In this document: piece by piece, positions 24,339 through 33,140 of the stretch
Position numbering within the stretch: the stretch's first letter is position 1
Layout of the letters: each line of letters starts with the position of its first letter
NCBI RefSeq assembly: GCF_000739775.1
Contig: NZ_BBJH01000051.1
Coordinates: 1-64,000, forward strand
DNA from: Paraburkholderia heleia NBRC 101817
Lineage (GTDB): Bacteria; Pseudomonadota; Gammaproteobacteria; Burkholderiales; Burkholderiaceae
DNA: 64,000 bases
Direction: 5' to 3'
Translations under genes and position numbers: made by a program
The notes under the pieces: generated by a model
Told to the model about the DNA's origin: nothing
The model's database searches: none
Seen by the model: the letters and a program-made list of their open reading frames with translations, nothing else

Positions 24339-24775
24339 GTTTTCGGCAGCAGCAGAGAGTATTCAGCGGGCACCACGCCAGGCGGGCAGCGGCGACGGCA
24401 TGAAAGGACATGTATAAGAGTTATGAGCGCAGTGTAATGTGTCTTGCTCGAACCGTACGGACAAGATTTGTCGAGAATCGGACACCGATGGGACACGGTT
24501 GCCCTGCGGCCCAATGTCGCAAAGGCTGGAGCCAAACCCGAAAATGGGTCCGTTATTTTTGGCGTCTCATTTTGGCCGTGTATAAACCGCCGATGTGCGC
24601 GCCCACGAGGTGCGCAATACGGGGCCGGAATACGAGCCGCACCGCGCGCCGCAGGGTTGACGGCGGGGTTAAAGATTGCGCGACGGTGTGCCGTAGACCG
24701 GAGTTGAGGCGTAACGCAAATCACGAACGATGGCGTTAGGCCGGACAACGAGCAGAGACGCTGGAGACCGAAAAG
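24339..24775. other. 437-bp divergent intergenic region (MFS exporter / chemoreceptor)
   Basis: No protein gene is supported. The left third should carry the exporter's promoter. The right part holds the sigma-28-like promoter of the chemoreceptor, described separately. A TGTC-N8-GACA inverted repeat lies at about 24467-24482. The short open frames here have no ribosome binding sites or conserved-looking product. Confidence 0.5.
24670..24697 (+). promoter_or_regulatory. flagellar sigma-28-like promoter of the chemoreceptor gene
   Basis: TAAA (24670-24673), sixteen bases, then GCCGTAGA (24690-24697) resembles the FliA consensus TAAA-N15-GCCGATAA, with two mismatches in the downstream element and one extra spacer base. 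It lies 79 bases before the ATG of a chemoreceptor, a usual FliA target. Confidence 0.4.
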
Positions 24776-26458
24776 ATGAAAGCAGTATCGCAAGGCGGCA
24801 GGCACGCGGGTTTCGTGCCGCAGGATCCGGCAGGCAGCGCAGCGCATGCGCAGCCACGCAAAACGGGACGCGCCGGTGCGGCAACGCGCAGCTCGCGGCT
24901 TTCCGTGAAGGTCACACTGCGCCTCGCCTTCGCGCTGGTGCTGATCGGCACGCTCGCCATCGGCGCCATCTCGCTTGCGCAAGTCAGCCGTCTCAACGGC
25001 TCGACGCAATCGATCTACGAACAGGGCTACGTCGCGAGCCGCGCCGCCGAGGAGGCGCGCGGCCACGTGCTGCGCGCGAGCCGCGCGCAGAAGATGCTGC
25101 TCACCGCGACCACGGCGCGCGAGCGCGACGAGCTGGGCCAGGACATCGACAAGGATCTTGGCGCGCTGGAGCACGGCATGGGCCAGCTGCAGCAATACGC
25201 GCAGGAGCAGGGCGGCGACGCGCTCGCACTGCAAAAGAAGCTCGCCGATGCGACCACGGCGTGGAGCGGCCATCTGCGCGATTTCGTGACGCTCGTGAAG
25301 CAGCAGCCACTCGATCTCTCGCAGATGAGCTGGCAGGTGGGCACCCAGGACGTCTCCTTGCTCGTGGAGACCGGCAAGCTCGAAACGCTCGTCGACGACC
25401 TCGTCGCGCAGCGCGGCACGGCCGCGAAGGCGACCCTCGCGAAGGCCGAGTTCATCTTCAAGTCGTCGTTCGTGATGATGGCCGTGGCGACTGCGGCCAT
25501 GTTCGTGCTCGCGTTCTTCGTGAGCGAATGGGTCGTGCGCCGCATCGCCCGGCAACTGGGCGGCGAGCCCGCGCACGCCAAGGCCATCGCGGCCCGTATT
25601 GCCACTGGCGATCTCGCCCAGCCCGTCGCGCTTCACGCACGCGACGCGGCGAGCATGCTGGGTGCGCTGCGGGACATGCAGAAGGGGCTCTCGGTCACGG
25701 TGGCCGAGATCGCGGCCAGCGCCGAGGCGATCGCCTCGGCCTCGGGTGAAATCTCGACCGGCAATCTCGATCTGTCGCGCCGTACCGAGGAACAGGCCAT
25801 GGCGCTCGAGCGCACGGCGAGCAGCATGGAGCAACTCACGTCCACGGTGCGCCTGAACGCCGAAAACGCCGAACAGGCCAGCACGCTCGCGGGCAACGCC
25901 TCGGCCATCGCGGAGAAGGGCGGCTCGGTGGTGGGGCGCGTGGTCGCGACGATGCAGGAGATCAACGACAGCGCGAAGAGCATCGCCGACATCATCGGCG
26001 TGATCGAGGGCATTGCGTTCCAGACCAACATTCTCGCGCTCAATGCGGCCGTGGAAGCCGCGCGTGCGGGCGAAGAAGGGCGCGGGTTCGCCGTGGTGGC
26101 GGGCGAGGTGCGCAGCCTCGCGCAGCGCAGCGCCGCGGCGGCCAAGGAGATCAAGGCGTTGATCGGCGCGTCCGTCGAGCGCGTGTCCAATGGCTCGACG
26201 CTCGCGCAGGACGCGGGTTCGACGATGGACGAAGTCGTGAAGGCCGTGCGGCGCGTGAACGACATCATCGGCGAAATTTCGGCGGCTTCGCGCGAGCAGC
26301 GCTCGGGCATCGAGGAAATCAGCCGCGCGGTCACGCAGATGGACGCCGGCACGCAGCAGAACGCGGCGCTCGTGGAAGAGGCGACTGCCGCCGCGCAATC
26401 GCTCGACGATCAGGCGAAGGTGCTCAAGCGGCTGGTGGGGAAATTCCGGCTGGCTTGA
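24776..26458 (+). CDS. methyl-accepting chemotaxis protein
   Basis: A 560-residue chemoreceptor. An Arg-rich cytoplasmic leader of about 40 residues is followed by TM1 (about 45-70), a periplasmic four-helix-bundle-like sensor (about 70-230), TM2 (about 232-252), HAMP (about 253-305) and a long coiled-coil signalling domain with the conserved tip EGIAFQTNILALNAAVEAARAG near 412-433. Methylation-type Glu/Gln heptads flank it. The ligand is unknown. The C-terminus (GKFRLA) lacks the CheR-binding NWETF tail, as in many abundant-in-Burkholderia receptors. The start has a GGAGA site. No chemotaxis operon is present. Confidence 0.93.
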   Translation: MKAVSQGGRHAGFVPQDPAGSAAHAQPRKTGRAGAATRSSRLSVKVTLRLAFALVLIGTLAIGAISLAQVSRLNGSTQSIYEQGYVASRAAEEARGHVLRASRAQKMLLTATTARERDELGQDIDKDLGALEHGMGQLQQYAQEQGGDALALQKKLADATTAWSGHLRDFVTLVKQQPLDLSQMSWQVGTQDVSLLVETGKLETLVDDLVAQRGTAAKATLAKAEFIFKSSFVMMAVATAAMFVLAFFVSEWVVRRIARQLGGEPAHAKAIAARIATGDLAQPVALHARDAASMLGALRDMQKGLSVTVAEIAASAEAIASASGEISTGNLDLSRRTEEQAMALERTASSMEQLTSTVRLNAENAEQASTLAGNASAIAEKGGSVVGRVVATMQEINDSAKSIADIIGVIEGIAFQTNILALNAAVEAARAGEEGRGFAVVAGEVRSLAQRSAAAAKEIKALIGASVERVSNGSTLAQDAGSTMDEVVKAVRRVNDIIGEISAASREQRSGIEEISRAVTQMDAGTQQNAALVEEATAAAQSLDDQAKVLKRLVGKFRLA

Positions 26459-26486
26459 TGCCCTAGCCGCTCGTTGCGGAACAACG

Positions 26487-26524
26487 AAAAAACGCCGCGT
26501 GGTTGTGTGCACGCGGCGTTTTTT
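26487..26524. terminator. bidirectional terminator between the chemoreceptor and iolB
   Basis: An A6 run, CGCCGCGTG (26493-26501), an 8-nt loop, CACGCGGCG (26510-26518) and a T6 run (26519-26524). It ends the MCP transcript on one strand and the iol operon on the other. Confidence 0.9.
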
Positions 26525-26533
26525 ATGGGGACG

Positions 26534-27337
26534 TCACTTCGCGTCGCGCCCGATGATCCACTCGTGCGCCGGGTCGTTGTGGAAATGCCACTCGCGCCTG
26601 GGGCCCGCCATCACGTTCAGGTAGTACGAGTCGTAGCCATACGGGACGACGACAGGGTGATAGCCGCGCGGCACCATCACGACGTCGTGATTTTCCACGG
26701 CCATCGTTTCGTCCAGGTCGCGCGCATCGGTGTAGACGCGCTGGAACGCGAAACCCTGCTGCGGATCGAGCCGGTGATAGTAGGTTTCTTCGAGCGCGCT
26801 TTCGTCCGGCAAGCGGTCGGCGTCGTGCTTGTGCGGCGGGTAGCTCGACGAATGGCCCGAAGGCGTGCGCACTTCGACCACGAGCAGCGATTCCGCGGGC
26901 GAGTCCTGCGGCAGGATATCGCACACATAGCGGGTATTCGCGCCCTTGCCGCGCGTGGAGCGCTTCATCTGTGCAGGCTCGATGAGGCGAACGGGCAGCG
27001 TGCCCTTGGCGGGCGCGCTCGCCACGCCCACTTCGGCCGTCCGTGTGGCGCGCACGGTCGCCTTCACGCCCGGCGGCACGTAAAGGGCGTACGGCGCGGC
27101 GTCTTCGAAGACGCTGTCGCGCGAGCCGAGGCTCGACCAGCGCTCGCCGCCCGCCTCGATGTCTACCGCGCCCGAGAGCACGACGATGCAGCTTTCGCGA
27201 TCGGGCTCGCTGACGTAGACGAGTTCATCCGGCTCGAGCCGATAGGCGGCGAAGCCGACATAGCGCCAGCCCGCGGTGTCGGGCGTGACGCGCGCGATGG
27301 TCTGGCCTTCGCGCGCGGCCTTGACTAGCAGAGTCAT
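26534..27337 (-). CDS. iolB: 5-deoxy-glucuronate isomerase (IolB)
   Basis: A 267-residue double-cupin enzyme that converts 5-deoxy-glucuronate to 2-deoxy-5-keto-gluconate in myo-inositol breakdown. Family motifs are SSYPPHKHD (metal-binding His pair), LEETYYHRLDPQQGF, VVMVPRGYHPVVVPYGYDSYYLNVMAGP, and the C-terminal WHFHNDPAHEWI. The ATG at 27337 overlaps the iolE stop as ATGA, indicating translational coupling. It is the last gene of the leftward inositol operon, followed by the terminator at 26487-26524. Confidence 0.95.
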   Translation of the reverse strand: MTLLVKAAREGQTIARVTPDTAGWRYVGFAAYRLEPDELVYVSEPDRESCIVVLSGAVDIEAGGERWSSLGSRDSVFEDAAPYALYVPPGVKATVRATRTAEVGVASAPAKGTLPVRLIEPAQMKRSTRGKGANTRYVCDILPQDSPAESLLVVEVRTPSGHSSSYPPHKHDADRLPDESALEETYYHRLDPQQGFAFQRVYTDARDLDETMAVENHDVVMVPRGYHPVVVPYGYDSYYLNVMAGPRREWHFHNDPAHEWIIGRDAK

Positions 27338-28248
27338 GCGGCCTCCTTCGATGGGGTGTCCGACGCATCGACGAGCGTGCGCAGCGTGCGATAACCCTTT
27401 TGCGCATAGGCGTACGACGGTGCGATCACAGGATCCTGTTCGGCTTCGACGACGAGCCAGCCGCGATAGCCGTGACGCTTCAGGCGCGCAATGAGCGCGG
27501 GAAAATCGACGGCGCCGTCGCCCGGCACGGTGAACGCGCCTGCGAGCACGGCGTCGAGAAAGCTCCAGTTGCGGTTGCGGGCGAGCTTCATGACGGCGGG
27601 ACGCACGTCCTTGCAGTGCACATGGCACACGCGGGCAATGTGCTTGTCGAGTTCGACGAGCGGGTCGCCGCCTGCAAACGTCATATGGCCCGCGTCGAAC
27701 AGCAGGCCCACCGCCTCGCCCGTGCGCGCCATGAGCTTGTCGACGTCGGCGGGCGTTTCGACATAGGCGCCCATGTGATGGTGGTACGCGAGGCGCACGC
27801 CGCGCGAGAGCGTATGGCGCGCGAAGGCGTCCACGCGCGCGGCGTATTGGTCCCATTGCCTGTCGCTGAAAAAGCGCGGGCGCTGATAGAGCGGTCGCGG
27901 CGCGCCCTGGATCGAATCGGCGACCTCGCCGTAGACCATCACGGTTGCGCCGTTCTGCGCGAGCAGTTCGAGATGTTTCTCGACCGCGGCGATCTCTTCG
28001 GCCACGCTGCGCCGCGCGAGCATGCCCGAGTACCAGCCGGAGACGAGCGCAAGATCGTATTGTGCGAGGAGCGTCTTGAGCGCCTGCGGCTCGCGAGGAA
28101 ACTTGTTGCCTAGCTCGAAGCCCTCATAGCCGATCTCGCGGCCCTCGGTCAGCGCCTGGGACAGCGGCGTCTCGCCGCCGAGCGAGGGCAGGTCGTCGTT
28201 CATCCACGACAGCGGGTTGATGCCGATGCGTACTTCAAATGCGCTCAT
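27334..28248 (-). CDS. iolE: myo-inosose-2 dehydratase (IolE)
   Basis: A 304-residue TIM-barrel (xylose-isomerase-like) enzyme that dehydrates 2-keto-myo-inositol to a trione precursor. Conserved regions are GINPLSWMNDDLPSLGG at the N-terminus, GYEGFELGNKFP, AYHHHMGAYVETPADVD, LLFDAGHMTFAGGDP and HVHCKDVR, carrying the metal-binding Glu, Asp and His residues. It sits 30 bases after the iolD stop and overlaps iolB by 4 bp. Family length and all motifs are intact. Confidence 0.95.
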   Translation of the reverse strand: MSAFEVRIGINPLSWMNDDLPSLGGETPLSQALTEGREIGYEGFELGNKFPREPQALKTLLAQYDLALVSGWYSGMLARRSVAEEIAAVEKHLELLAQNGATVMVYGEVADSIQGAPRPLYQRPRFFSDRQWDQYAARVDAFARHTLSRGVRLAYHHHMGAYVETPADVDKLMARTGEAVGLLFDAGHMTFAGGDPLVELDKHIARVCHVHCKDVRPAVMKLARNRNWSFLDAVLAGAFTVPGDGAVDFPALIARLKRHGYRGWLVVEAEQDPVIAPSYAYAQKGYRTLRTLVDASDTPSKEAA

Positions 28249-28278
28249 GTGCGCTCCTCGATGTCTGTGTCGCCGGCG

Positions 28279-30270
28279 TTATGCGTTGCCGGGTTCGTCG
28301 TCGCCGGCGGGCGTATCTTCGCTCGCCGGCGCACGTCCGCTGCGCTGCGCGACCTGTTCTTCATAGCGCTCGCGCGCCTCGCGCACGCCAGCGCGCGTGG
28401 ACACTTCGGGCACCGCGACTTCCCACCACCAGCCGCCTTCCTCGGTCGTGCGCGCGGGGTCCGTGTCGATGCAGACCAGGTAAGTGCGCGAAGAAGCGCG
28501 CGCGCGCTGCAGCGCCGCTTCGAGTTCCGCCACGTTCGCCACGTGCTCGGCCTGTGCGCCGAGCGAGCGCGCATGCGAGGCGAAGTCGATGCGCGGCGCG
28601 CCGAGCGGGCCTTGCGCGCAGTCGTCGAACAGGTTGTTGAACGGCGCGCCGCCACAAGCCTGCTGCAGCCGGTTAATGCAGCCATAGCCGCGGTTGTCGA
28701 GCACGACGACGATGAGCTTCGCGCCCAGCATGACCGAGGTGGCGATCTCGCTATTCATCATCAGGTAGCTGCCGTCGCCCACCATCACGATGACCTCGCG
28801 ATCGGGCCGCGCAAGCTTCGCGCCGAGGCCCCCCGCGATCTCGTAGCCCATGCACGAGTAGCCGTATTCCACGTGATAGGCGCCGGGCTGGCCCGCTCGC
28901 CAGAGCTTGTGCAGTTCGGCGGGCAGCGTGCCGGCCGCGCACACGACGATGTCTTCGGTATACGAACGGCTCGACGAGCGCTGCACGGCGCCGATCACAT
29001 CGGCGTCGTAGGGCAGGCGGTTGCGTTCCTGCGGCGCGTGCGTGAGGCGCTCGATGCTCGCGCGCCAGTCGCCCGCGAGGCGCTGGGCGCGGGCGGTCCA
29101 GTTGGCGTCGGCGCGCCAGTTGATCAGTTCGTCGTTGAGCGCCGCGAGCGCCTCGCGCGCGTCGGCCTGCACGGCGAAGCCGTCGTGCTTCAATGCGTCG
29201 AAGCCGTTGGCGTTCACGCCGATCACATGTGCGTTCGCAAAGAGCGAGTTCGAGCCGGTCGTGAAGTCCTGCAAACGCGTGCCCACGGCGAGCACGCAGT
29301 CGGCGTCGCGCGCCAGTTCGTTGGCGGCGGGCGAGCCCGTCACGCCGAGCGCGCCGACGTTGAGCGGATCGTCCCACGCGAGCGAGCCTTTGCCCGCCTG
29401 CGTTTCGGCCACGGGAATGCCGCGCGCGGCGGCAAGCGTCTGCAAGGCCTGCGAGGCGCGCGAGTAGAGCACGCCGCCGCCCGCGACGATGAGCGGGCGT
29501 CTCGCGCGATGCAACTGCGCAAGCGCCGCGTCGATCTCGGCCTGCACGGGCGCGGGCGTGTGAAAAGTGACGAGGCGCGGCGTGAAGAAGCTCGCCGGAT
29601 AGTCCCACGCCATGGCCTGCACGTCCTGCGGCAGCGCGAGCGTGACCGGGCCGCAGAGCGCGGCATCGGTGAGCACGCGCAGCGCGCGCGGCAGCGCGGT
29701 GAGCAACTGCGCGGGATGCACGATGCGGTCGAAGTAGCGCGACACGGGGCGCAGCGAGTCGTTCGCGGAGAGGCCGCCGTCGTGCAGATCCTCGATCTGC
29801 TGCAGCACCGGATCGGGTTCGCGCGACACGAAAATATCGCCGGGCAACAGCAGCACCGGCAAGCGGTTCACGTGTGCAAGCGCGGCCGCCGTGACGAGGT
29901 TCGTCGCGCCCGGGCCAATCGAGGTCGTCACCGCCATCATGCGGCGGCGAAAGTGCGCCTTGGCATAGGCGATCGCGCTGTGCGCCATGGCCTGCTCGTT
30001 GTGCGCGCGCAGCGTGGGCAGTTCGTGCCGATACTGATAGAGCGCCTCGCCGATGCCTGCCACGTTGCCGTGACCGAAGATCGCGAACACGCCGCCGAAT
30101 AACGGCTCGGTGCGGCCCGAACCGTCCTCGCTCGCCACGCGCTGCGCAGCGAGATAACGCACGAGCGCCTGAGCCGCAGTGAGCCGCACTGTGCTTGCGT
30201 GCGCGCCGGGCGTCGCGTTCTGCGCGCCATCCTGCGAGGCGTAATCGCCTGGAGCAATGCGCTGGTTCAT
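28279..30270 (-). CDS. iolD: 3D-(3,5/4)-trihydroxycyclohexane-1,2-dione hydrolase (IolD)
   Basis: A 663-residue thiamine-diphosphate enzyme of the acetolactate-synthase superfamily that opens the trione ring to 5-deoxy-glucuronate. The N-terminal domain starts RLTAAQALVRYLAAQR, with GGVFAIFGHGNVAGIGEAL holding the catalytic Glu region; the TPP/Mg motif is MVGDGSYLMMNSEIAT near residue 500. The C-terminal extension after the TPP domain (about 600-663) is variable and acidic. The ATG at 30270 overlaps the iolC stop by 4 bp. All conserved elements for activity are visible. Confidence 0.95.
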   Translation of the reverse strand: MNQRIAPGDYASQDGAQNATPGAHASTVRLTAAQALVRYLAAQRVASEDGSGRTEPLFGGVFAIFGHGNVAGIGEALYQYRHELPTLRAHNEQAMAHSAIAYAKAHFRRRMMAVTTSIGPGATNLVTAAALAHVNRLPVLLLPGDIFVSREPDPVLQQIEDLHDGGLSANDSLRPVSRYFDRIVHPAQLLTALPRALRVLTDAALCGPVTLALPQDVQAMAWDYPASFFTPRLVTFHTPAPVQAEIDAALAQLHRARRPLIVAGGGVLYSRASQALQTLAAARGIPVAETQAGKGSLAWDDPLNVGALGVTGSPAANELARDADCVLAVGTRLQDFTTGSNSLFANAHVIGVNANGFDALKHDGFAVQADAREALAALNDELINWRADANWTARAQRLAGDWRASIERLTHAPQERNRLPYDADVIGAVQRSSSRSYTEDIVVCAAGTLPAELHKLWRAGQPGAYHVEYGYSCMGYEIAGGLGAKLARPDREVIVMVGDGSYLMMNSEIATSVMLGAKLIVVVLDNRGYGCINRLQQACGGAPFNNLFDDCAQGPLGAPRIDFASHARSLGAQAEHVANVAELEAALQRARASSRTYLVCIDTDPARTTEEGGWWWEVAVPEVSTRAGVREARERYEEQVAQRSGRAPASEDTPAGDDEPGNA

Positions 30271-32282
30271 GCCGCCTTCTCCTCATGGTTGTCGTGCGTG
30301 CCTTGCGCTTCGGCGCGCGTGGCGCGCCACGCGCCGATCAGCGTTTCGAAGGCGCGGCGCGTGCGGGCGATCACTTCGTCGTCGCCGATTTCGCCCGAGA
30401 GCCAGGCGAGGCTCGGCTCGTAGAAGATCGAGCGGCCCACTGTGAAGCCCCGGCACGTGTTCGAGGCGGCCGCCGCGCGAAAGCCCTCCACCAGCTGGTC
30501 GATCGGCGCGGAGAGCCCGAGCAGCACGACGCCGCGGCAATATGGGTCGCGCTCGGCGATCAGCGCGTCGATCTCGCGCCATTGCGCGGCGCTCATCGGT
30601 TCGAGCTTCCACCACTCCGGATAAAGGCCGATGTTGTAGAGCCGCTTGAGCGCACGATAGACCGTATCGGGTGCGTTCGGCTTGCCGTCAAGCTTCGGCG
30701 GAATCACCTCGAGCAGCAGTTCGTGGCCGCTCGCCTGGGTGGCGTCGTAAAGCGCGCGCAGCTGCGCTTCCTGTTCGAGGCGCTGTTCGATCGGCTCGTC
30801 GGGATGGAACTGCACGAGGCATTTCACCGTGTGGTCGATGGGCCAGGAAGCGAGCGTCGTGCCGATCGAGCGGCCGTGATCGAACACGAGCGGCACGGAC
30901 CCCGGCAACTCGACCGGGCGGCCGATCCACCAGCCGCGTCCGGTCGCGGCGTTGAGCGCGTCCTGGCCGTAGCGGTCGTCGATCAGGACACCGACGCGTC
31001 CTTGCAAGCCGAGCGTGTGCTCGGTCTGCGCTACGGCCTCGACGAAGAGATTCTTCAGATACGAAATGCGTGCTTCGCTCACGCCGGTTTGCTGCGCGAG
31101 ATCGAAGAACTGGTTGCGATGGTCGAACGCGAAGCCGAGCACTTCGTCGTGCCGCTTGCGCGCGGGCGTGACGCGATGCAGGCGCGCGAGCGTCGCGTCG
31201 CGGTCGGGACGGCGCATGCGCGCGGGGTCGGCGGCGGCTTCGCGCAGGAAGTAATCGAGTTCGACGGGCGTCGGCATGGCGGGCGCGCAGCCATGCCGCG
31301 AGACGACGAGGGCGCCGCTTGCGTTGGCCGCGCGCGCGCAGTCTTCGAGCGAAGCGTCGCGCAGCCACCCAGACAGAAAGCCGGAGGCGAACGCATCGCC
31401 CGCGCCGAGCACGTTGAGCACTTCGACTTCCACGCCGCGCTGCATGGGCAGATCGTCCATCGAGGCGGGCACGGCGCCTTCCACGATCTGGCAGCCGAGC
31501 GGCCCGCGCTTGACGAGCAGCGTCGCGCCCGTGACTTCGCGCACGCGCCTGAGCGCATCGACGAGCGACTCCTTGCCGCCCGCGATGCGGAACTCCTCCT
31601 CGGTGCCGATCACGAGATCGAAGTGCGGCAGGATGCGCTGCAAATGCGCGCTCACGTCTTCGCTCGCGACGAAGCGCGTCTCGCCGTCGGCTTTGCCCGT
31701 GAGGCCCCAGAGCACGGGCCGGTAGTCGATGTCGAGCACGGTGCGCACGTTGTGGCGGCGCGCGTAGTCGAGCGCAGTGAGGCTCGTGCGGTTCACCTGT
31801 TCGGTCGAGAAGTGCGTACCGGTGATCAGCAGTGCTTTCGAGGAAGCGATGAAGGCTTCGTCGAAATCGCCCGAATCGACGGCCATGTCGGCGCAGTTCT
31901 CGCGGTAGAAAATGAGCGGGAACGTGTCGCGGTCTTTCAGGCCCAGCAGCACGAGCGCCGTGAGGCGTTCGTGGTCCACGCGCACATGGCTCGTGTCGCA
32001 GCCTTCCCTGGCGAGCGTTTCGACGAGGAAGCGCCCCATGTGGTCGTCGCCCACGCGTGTGAGCATGGCCGACTTCAGGCCAAGACGCGCGCAGCCGAAG
32101 GCGATGTTCGCGGAGGAGCCGCCCAGGTATTTCGCGAACGTAGAGACGTCCTCGAGCCGCGCGCCCACCTGTTGCGCGTAGAGATCGACGCCCAGGCGTC
32201 CGAGGCAGACGATGTCGCGGCTGCGTCCGGCGGCGAAACGGCCCGGCGTTGAACGGGGCGGGGTTGAATGAGTCAGGGCCAT
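30267..32282 (-). CDS. iolC: bifunctional 5-dehydro-2-deoxygluconokinase / DUF2090 protein (IolC fusion)
   Basis: A 671-residue fusion. Residues about 20-345 are a PfkB sugar kinase with YLGGSSANIAFGCARLG and the catalytic NVLGAGDAFASGFLSGW, phosphorylating 2-deoxy-5-keto-gluconate. Residues about 350-660 are a DUF2090 domain, with HRNQFFDLAQ, GVLIDDRYGQDALNAATG, KCLVQFHPDE and FTVGRSIFYEPSLAW. This second domain is related to class I-type aldolases (IolJ/LacD-like) and could cleave the phosphorylated product, which would put steps C and J in one chain; that role is an inference from relatives. This fusion is common in Proteobacteria. It follows the ABC transporter genes on the same strand. 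Confidence 0.9.
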   Translation of the reverse strand: MALTHSTPPRSTPGRFAAGRSRDIVCLGRLGVDLYAQQVGARLEDVSTFAKYLGGSSANIAFGCARLGLKSAMLTRVGDDHMGRFLVETLAREGCDTSHVRVDHERLTALVLLGLKDRDTFPLIFYRENCADMAVDSGDFDEAFIASSKALLITGTHFSTEQVNRTSLTALDYARRHNVRTVLDIDYRPVLWGLTGKADGETRFVASEDVSAHLQRILPHFDLVIGTEEEFRIAGGKESLVDALRRVREVTGATLLVKRGPLGCQIVEGAVPASMDDLPMQRGVEVEVLNVLGAGDAFASGFLSGWLRDASLEDCARAANASGALVVSRHGCAPAMPTPVELDYFLREAAADPARMRRPDRDATLARLHRVTPARKRHDEVLGFAFDHRNQFFDLAQQTGVSEARISYLKNLFVEAVAQTEHTLGLQGRVGVLIDDRYGQDALNAATGRGWWIGRPVELPGSVPLVFDHGRSIGTTLASWPIDHTVKCLVQFHPDEPIEQRLEQEAQLRALYDATQASGHELLLEVIPPKLDGKPNAPDTVYRALKRLYNIGLYPEWWKLEPMSAAQWREIDALIAERDPYCRGVVLLGLSAPIDQLVEGFRAAAASNTCRGFTVGRSIFYEPSLAWLSGEIGDDEVIARTRRAFETLIGAWRATRAEAQGTHDNHEEKAA

Positions 32283-32317
32283 GTGTATTCCTGTTGTGTG
32301 CTGTGCCGTGCGCTCGT

Positions 32318-33127
32318 TCAGATGGTCGCGCCGTCGAGCTCGGCGATCATCTTCTGCATTTCCGCGCCGCCTGCCATCATGTCGAGCACTTCGTTCTTGC
32401 TGATCGTGTCCTTCGTGTAGGTCCCGAGCGAGCGACCGCGATTGAGCAGCGTGAACGAGTCGCCGATGGGGTAGGCGTGGTGCACGTTATGGGTGATGAA
32501 GATCACCGAAATGCCCTTGGCGCGCGCAGCGTGAATCAGCTTGAGCACGTTGAAGCTCTGCTTCACGCCGAGCGCGGCGGTCGGCTCGTCGAGAATCAGC
32601 ACGCGTGCGCCGAAATGAATGGCGCGGGCGATCGCGAGACACTGTTTCTCGCCGCCCGACATCGTGCCGATGGCCTGGTGCGGGTCGCGCACGTTGATGC
32701 CCATTCCGGCGAGGCGCTCCTTCGCGATCGCCGCGCTCGCATCGAGGTCCATCACGTTGATGAAGCCGAACAGCTTCTTTTGCGGTTCGCGCCCCATGAA
32801 AAAGTTGCGCGCGACCGAGAGCAGCGGCACGAGCGCGAGATCCTGATAAACGGTGGCAATGCCGAGATCGAGCGCGTCTTTCGGCGAATCGAACGTCACG
32901 GGCTTGCCGTCCACGAAATACTGGCCGGAGGTCGGCTGGTGCACGCCGGCGAGCGTCTTGATGAGCGTGGACTTGCCCGCGCCGTTGTCGCCGAGCAGGC
33001 AGTGCACCTCGCCGCGCTTCAGGCGCAGCGTGACGCCGTTCAGTGCGATGACCTTGCCGAAGTACTTGCTGACGTTCTCGAGCGCGAGAATCGTGTCGCC
33101 GTTCGCGGTGGGTTGCATATCGGACAT
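32318..33127 (-). CDS. ABC transporter ATP-binding protein (single-domain sugar/inositol type)
   Basis: A 269-residue ATPase with Walker A GDNGAGKST, signature MSGGEKQ, Walker B VLILDEPTAALG and the H-loop ITHNVHH. It has one nucleotide-binding domain, about half the length of RbsA or XylG, resembling FrcA of the fructose transporter. The ATG at 33127 has GGAGG upstream. The permease gene ends 13 bases before it, and iolC starts 35 bases after its stop, so it is in the inositol operon. It should energise inositol import with the permease and binding protein. Confidence 0.92.
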   Translation of the reverse strand: MSDMQPTANGDTILALENVSKYFGKVIALNGVTLRLKRGEVHCLLGDNGAGKSTLIKTLAGVHQPTSGQYFVDGKPVTFDSPKDALDLGIATVYQDLALVPLLSVARNFFMGREPQKKLFGFINVMDLDASAAIAKERLAGMGINVRDPHQAIGTMSGGEKQCLAIARAIHFGARVLILDEPTAALGVKQSFNVLKLIHAARAKGISVIFITHNVHHAYPIGDSFTLLNRGRSLGTYTKDTISKNEVLDMMAGGAEMQKMIAELDGATI

Positions 33128-33140
33128 TTGAGCCTCCGGC

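Noticed and set aside
24485..24502. Possible sigma-54 promoter (TGGGACACGGTTGC) in the exporter-chemoreceptor gap
   Set aside because: The distance between the GG and GC elements is one base short of the required spacing, and no enhancer-like sites were seen.
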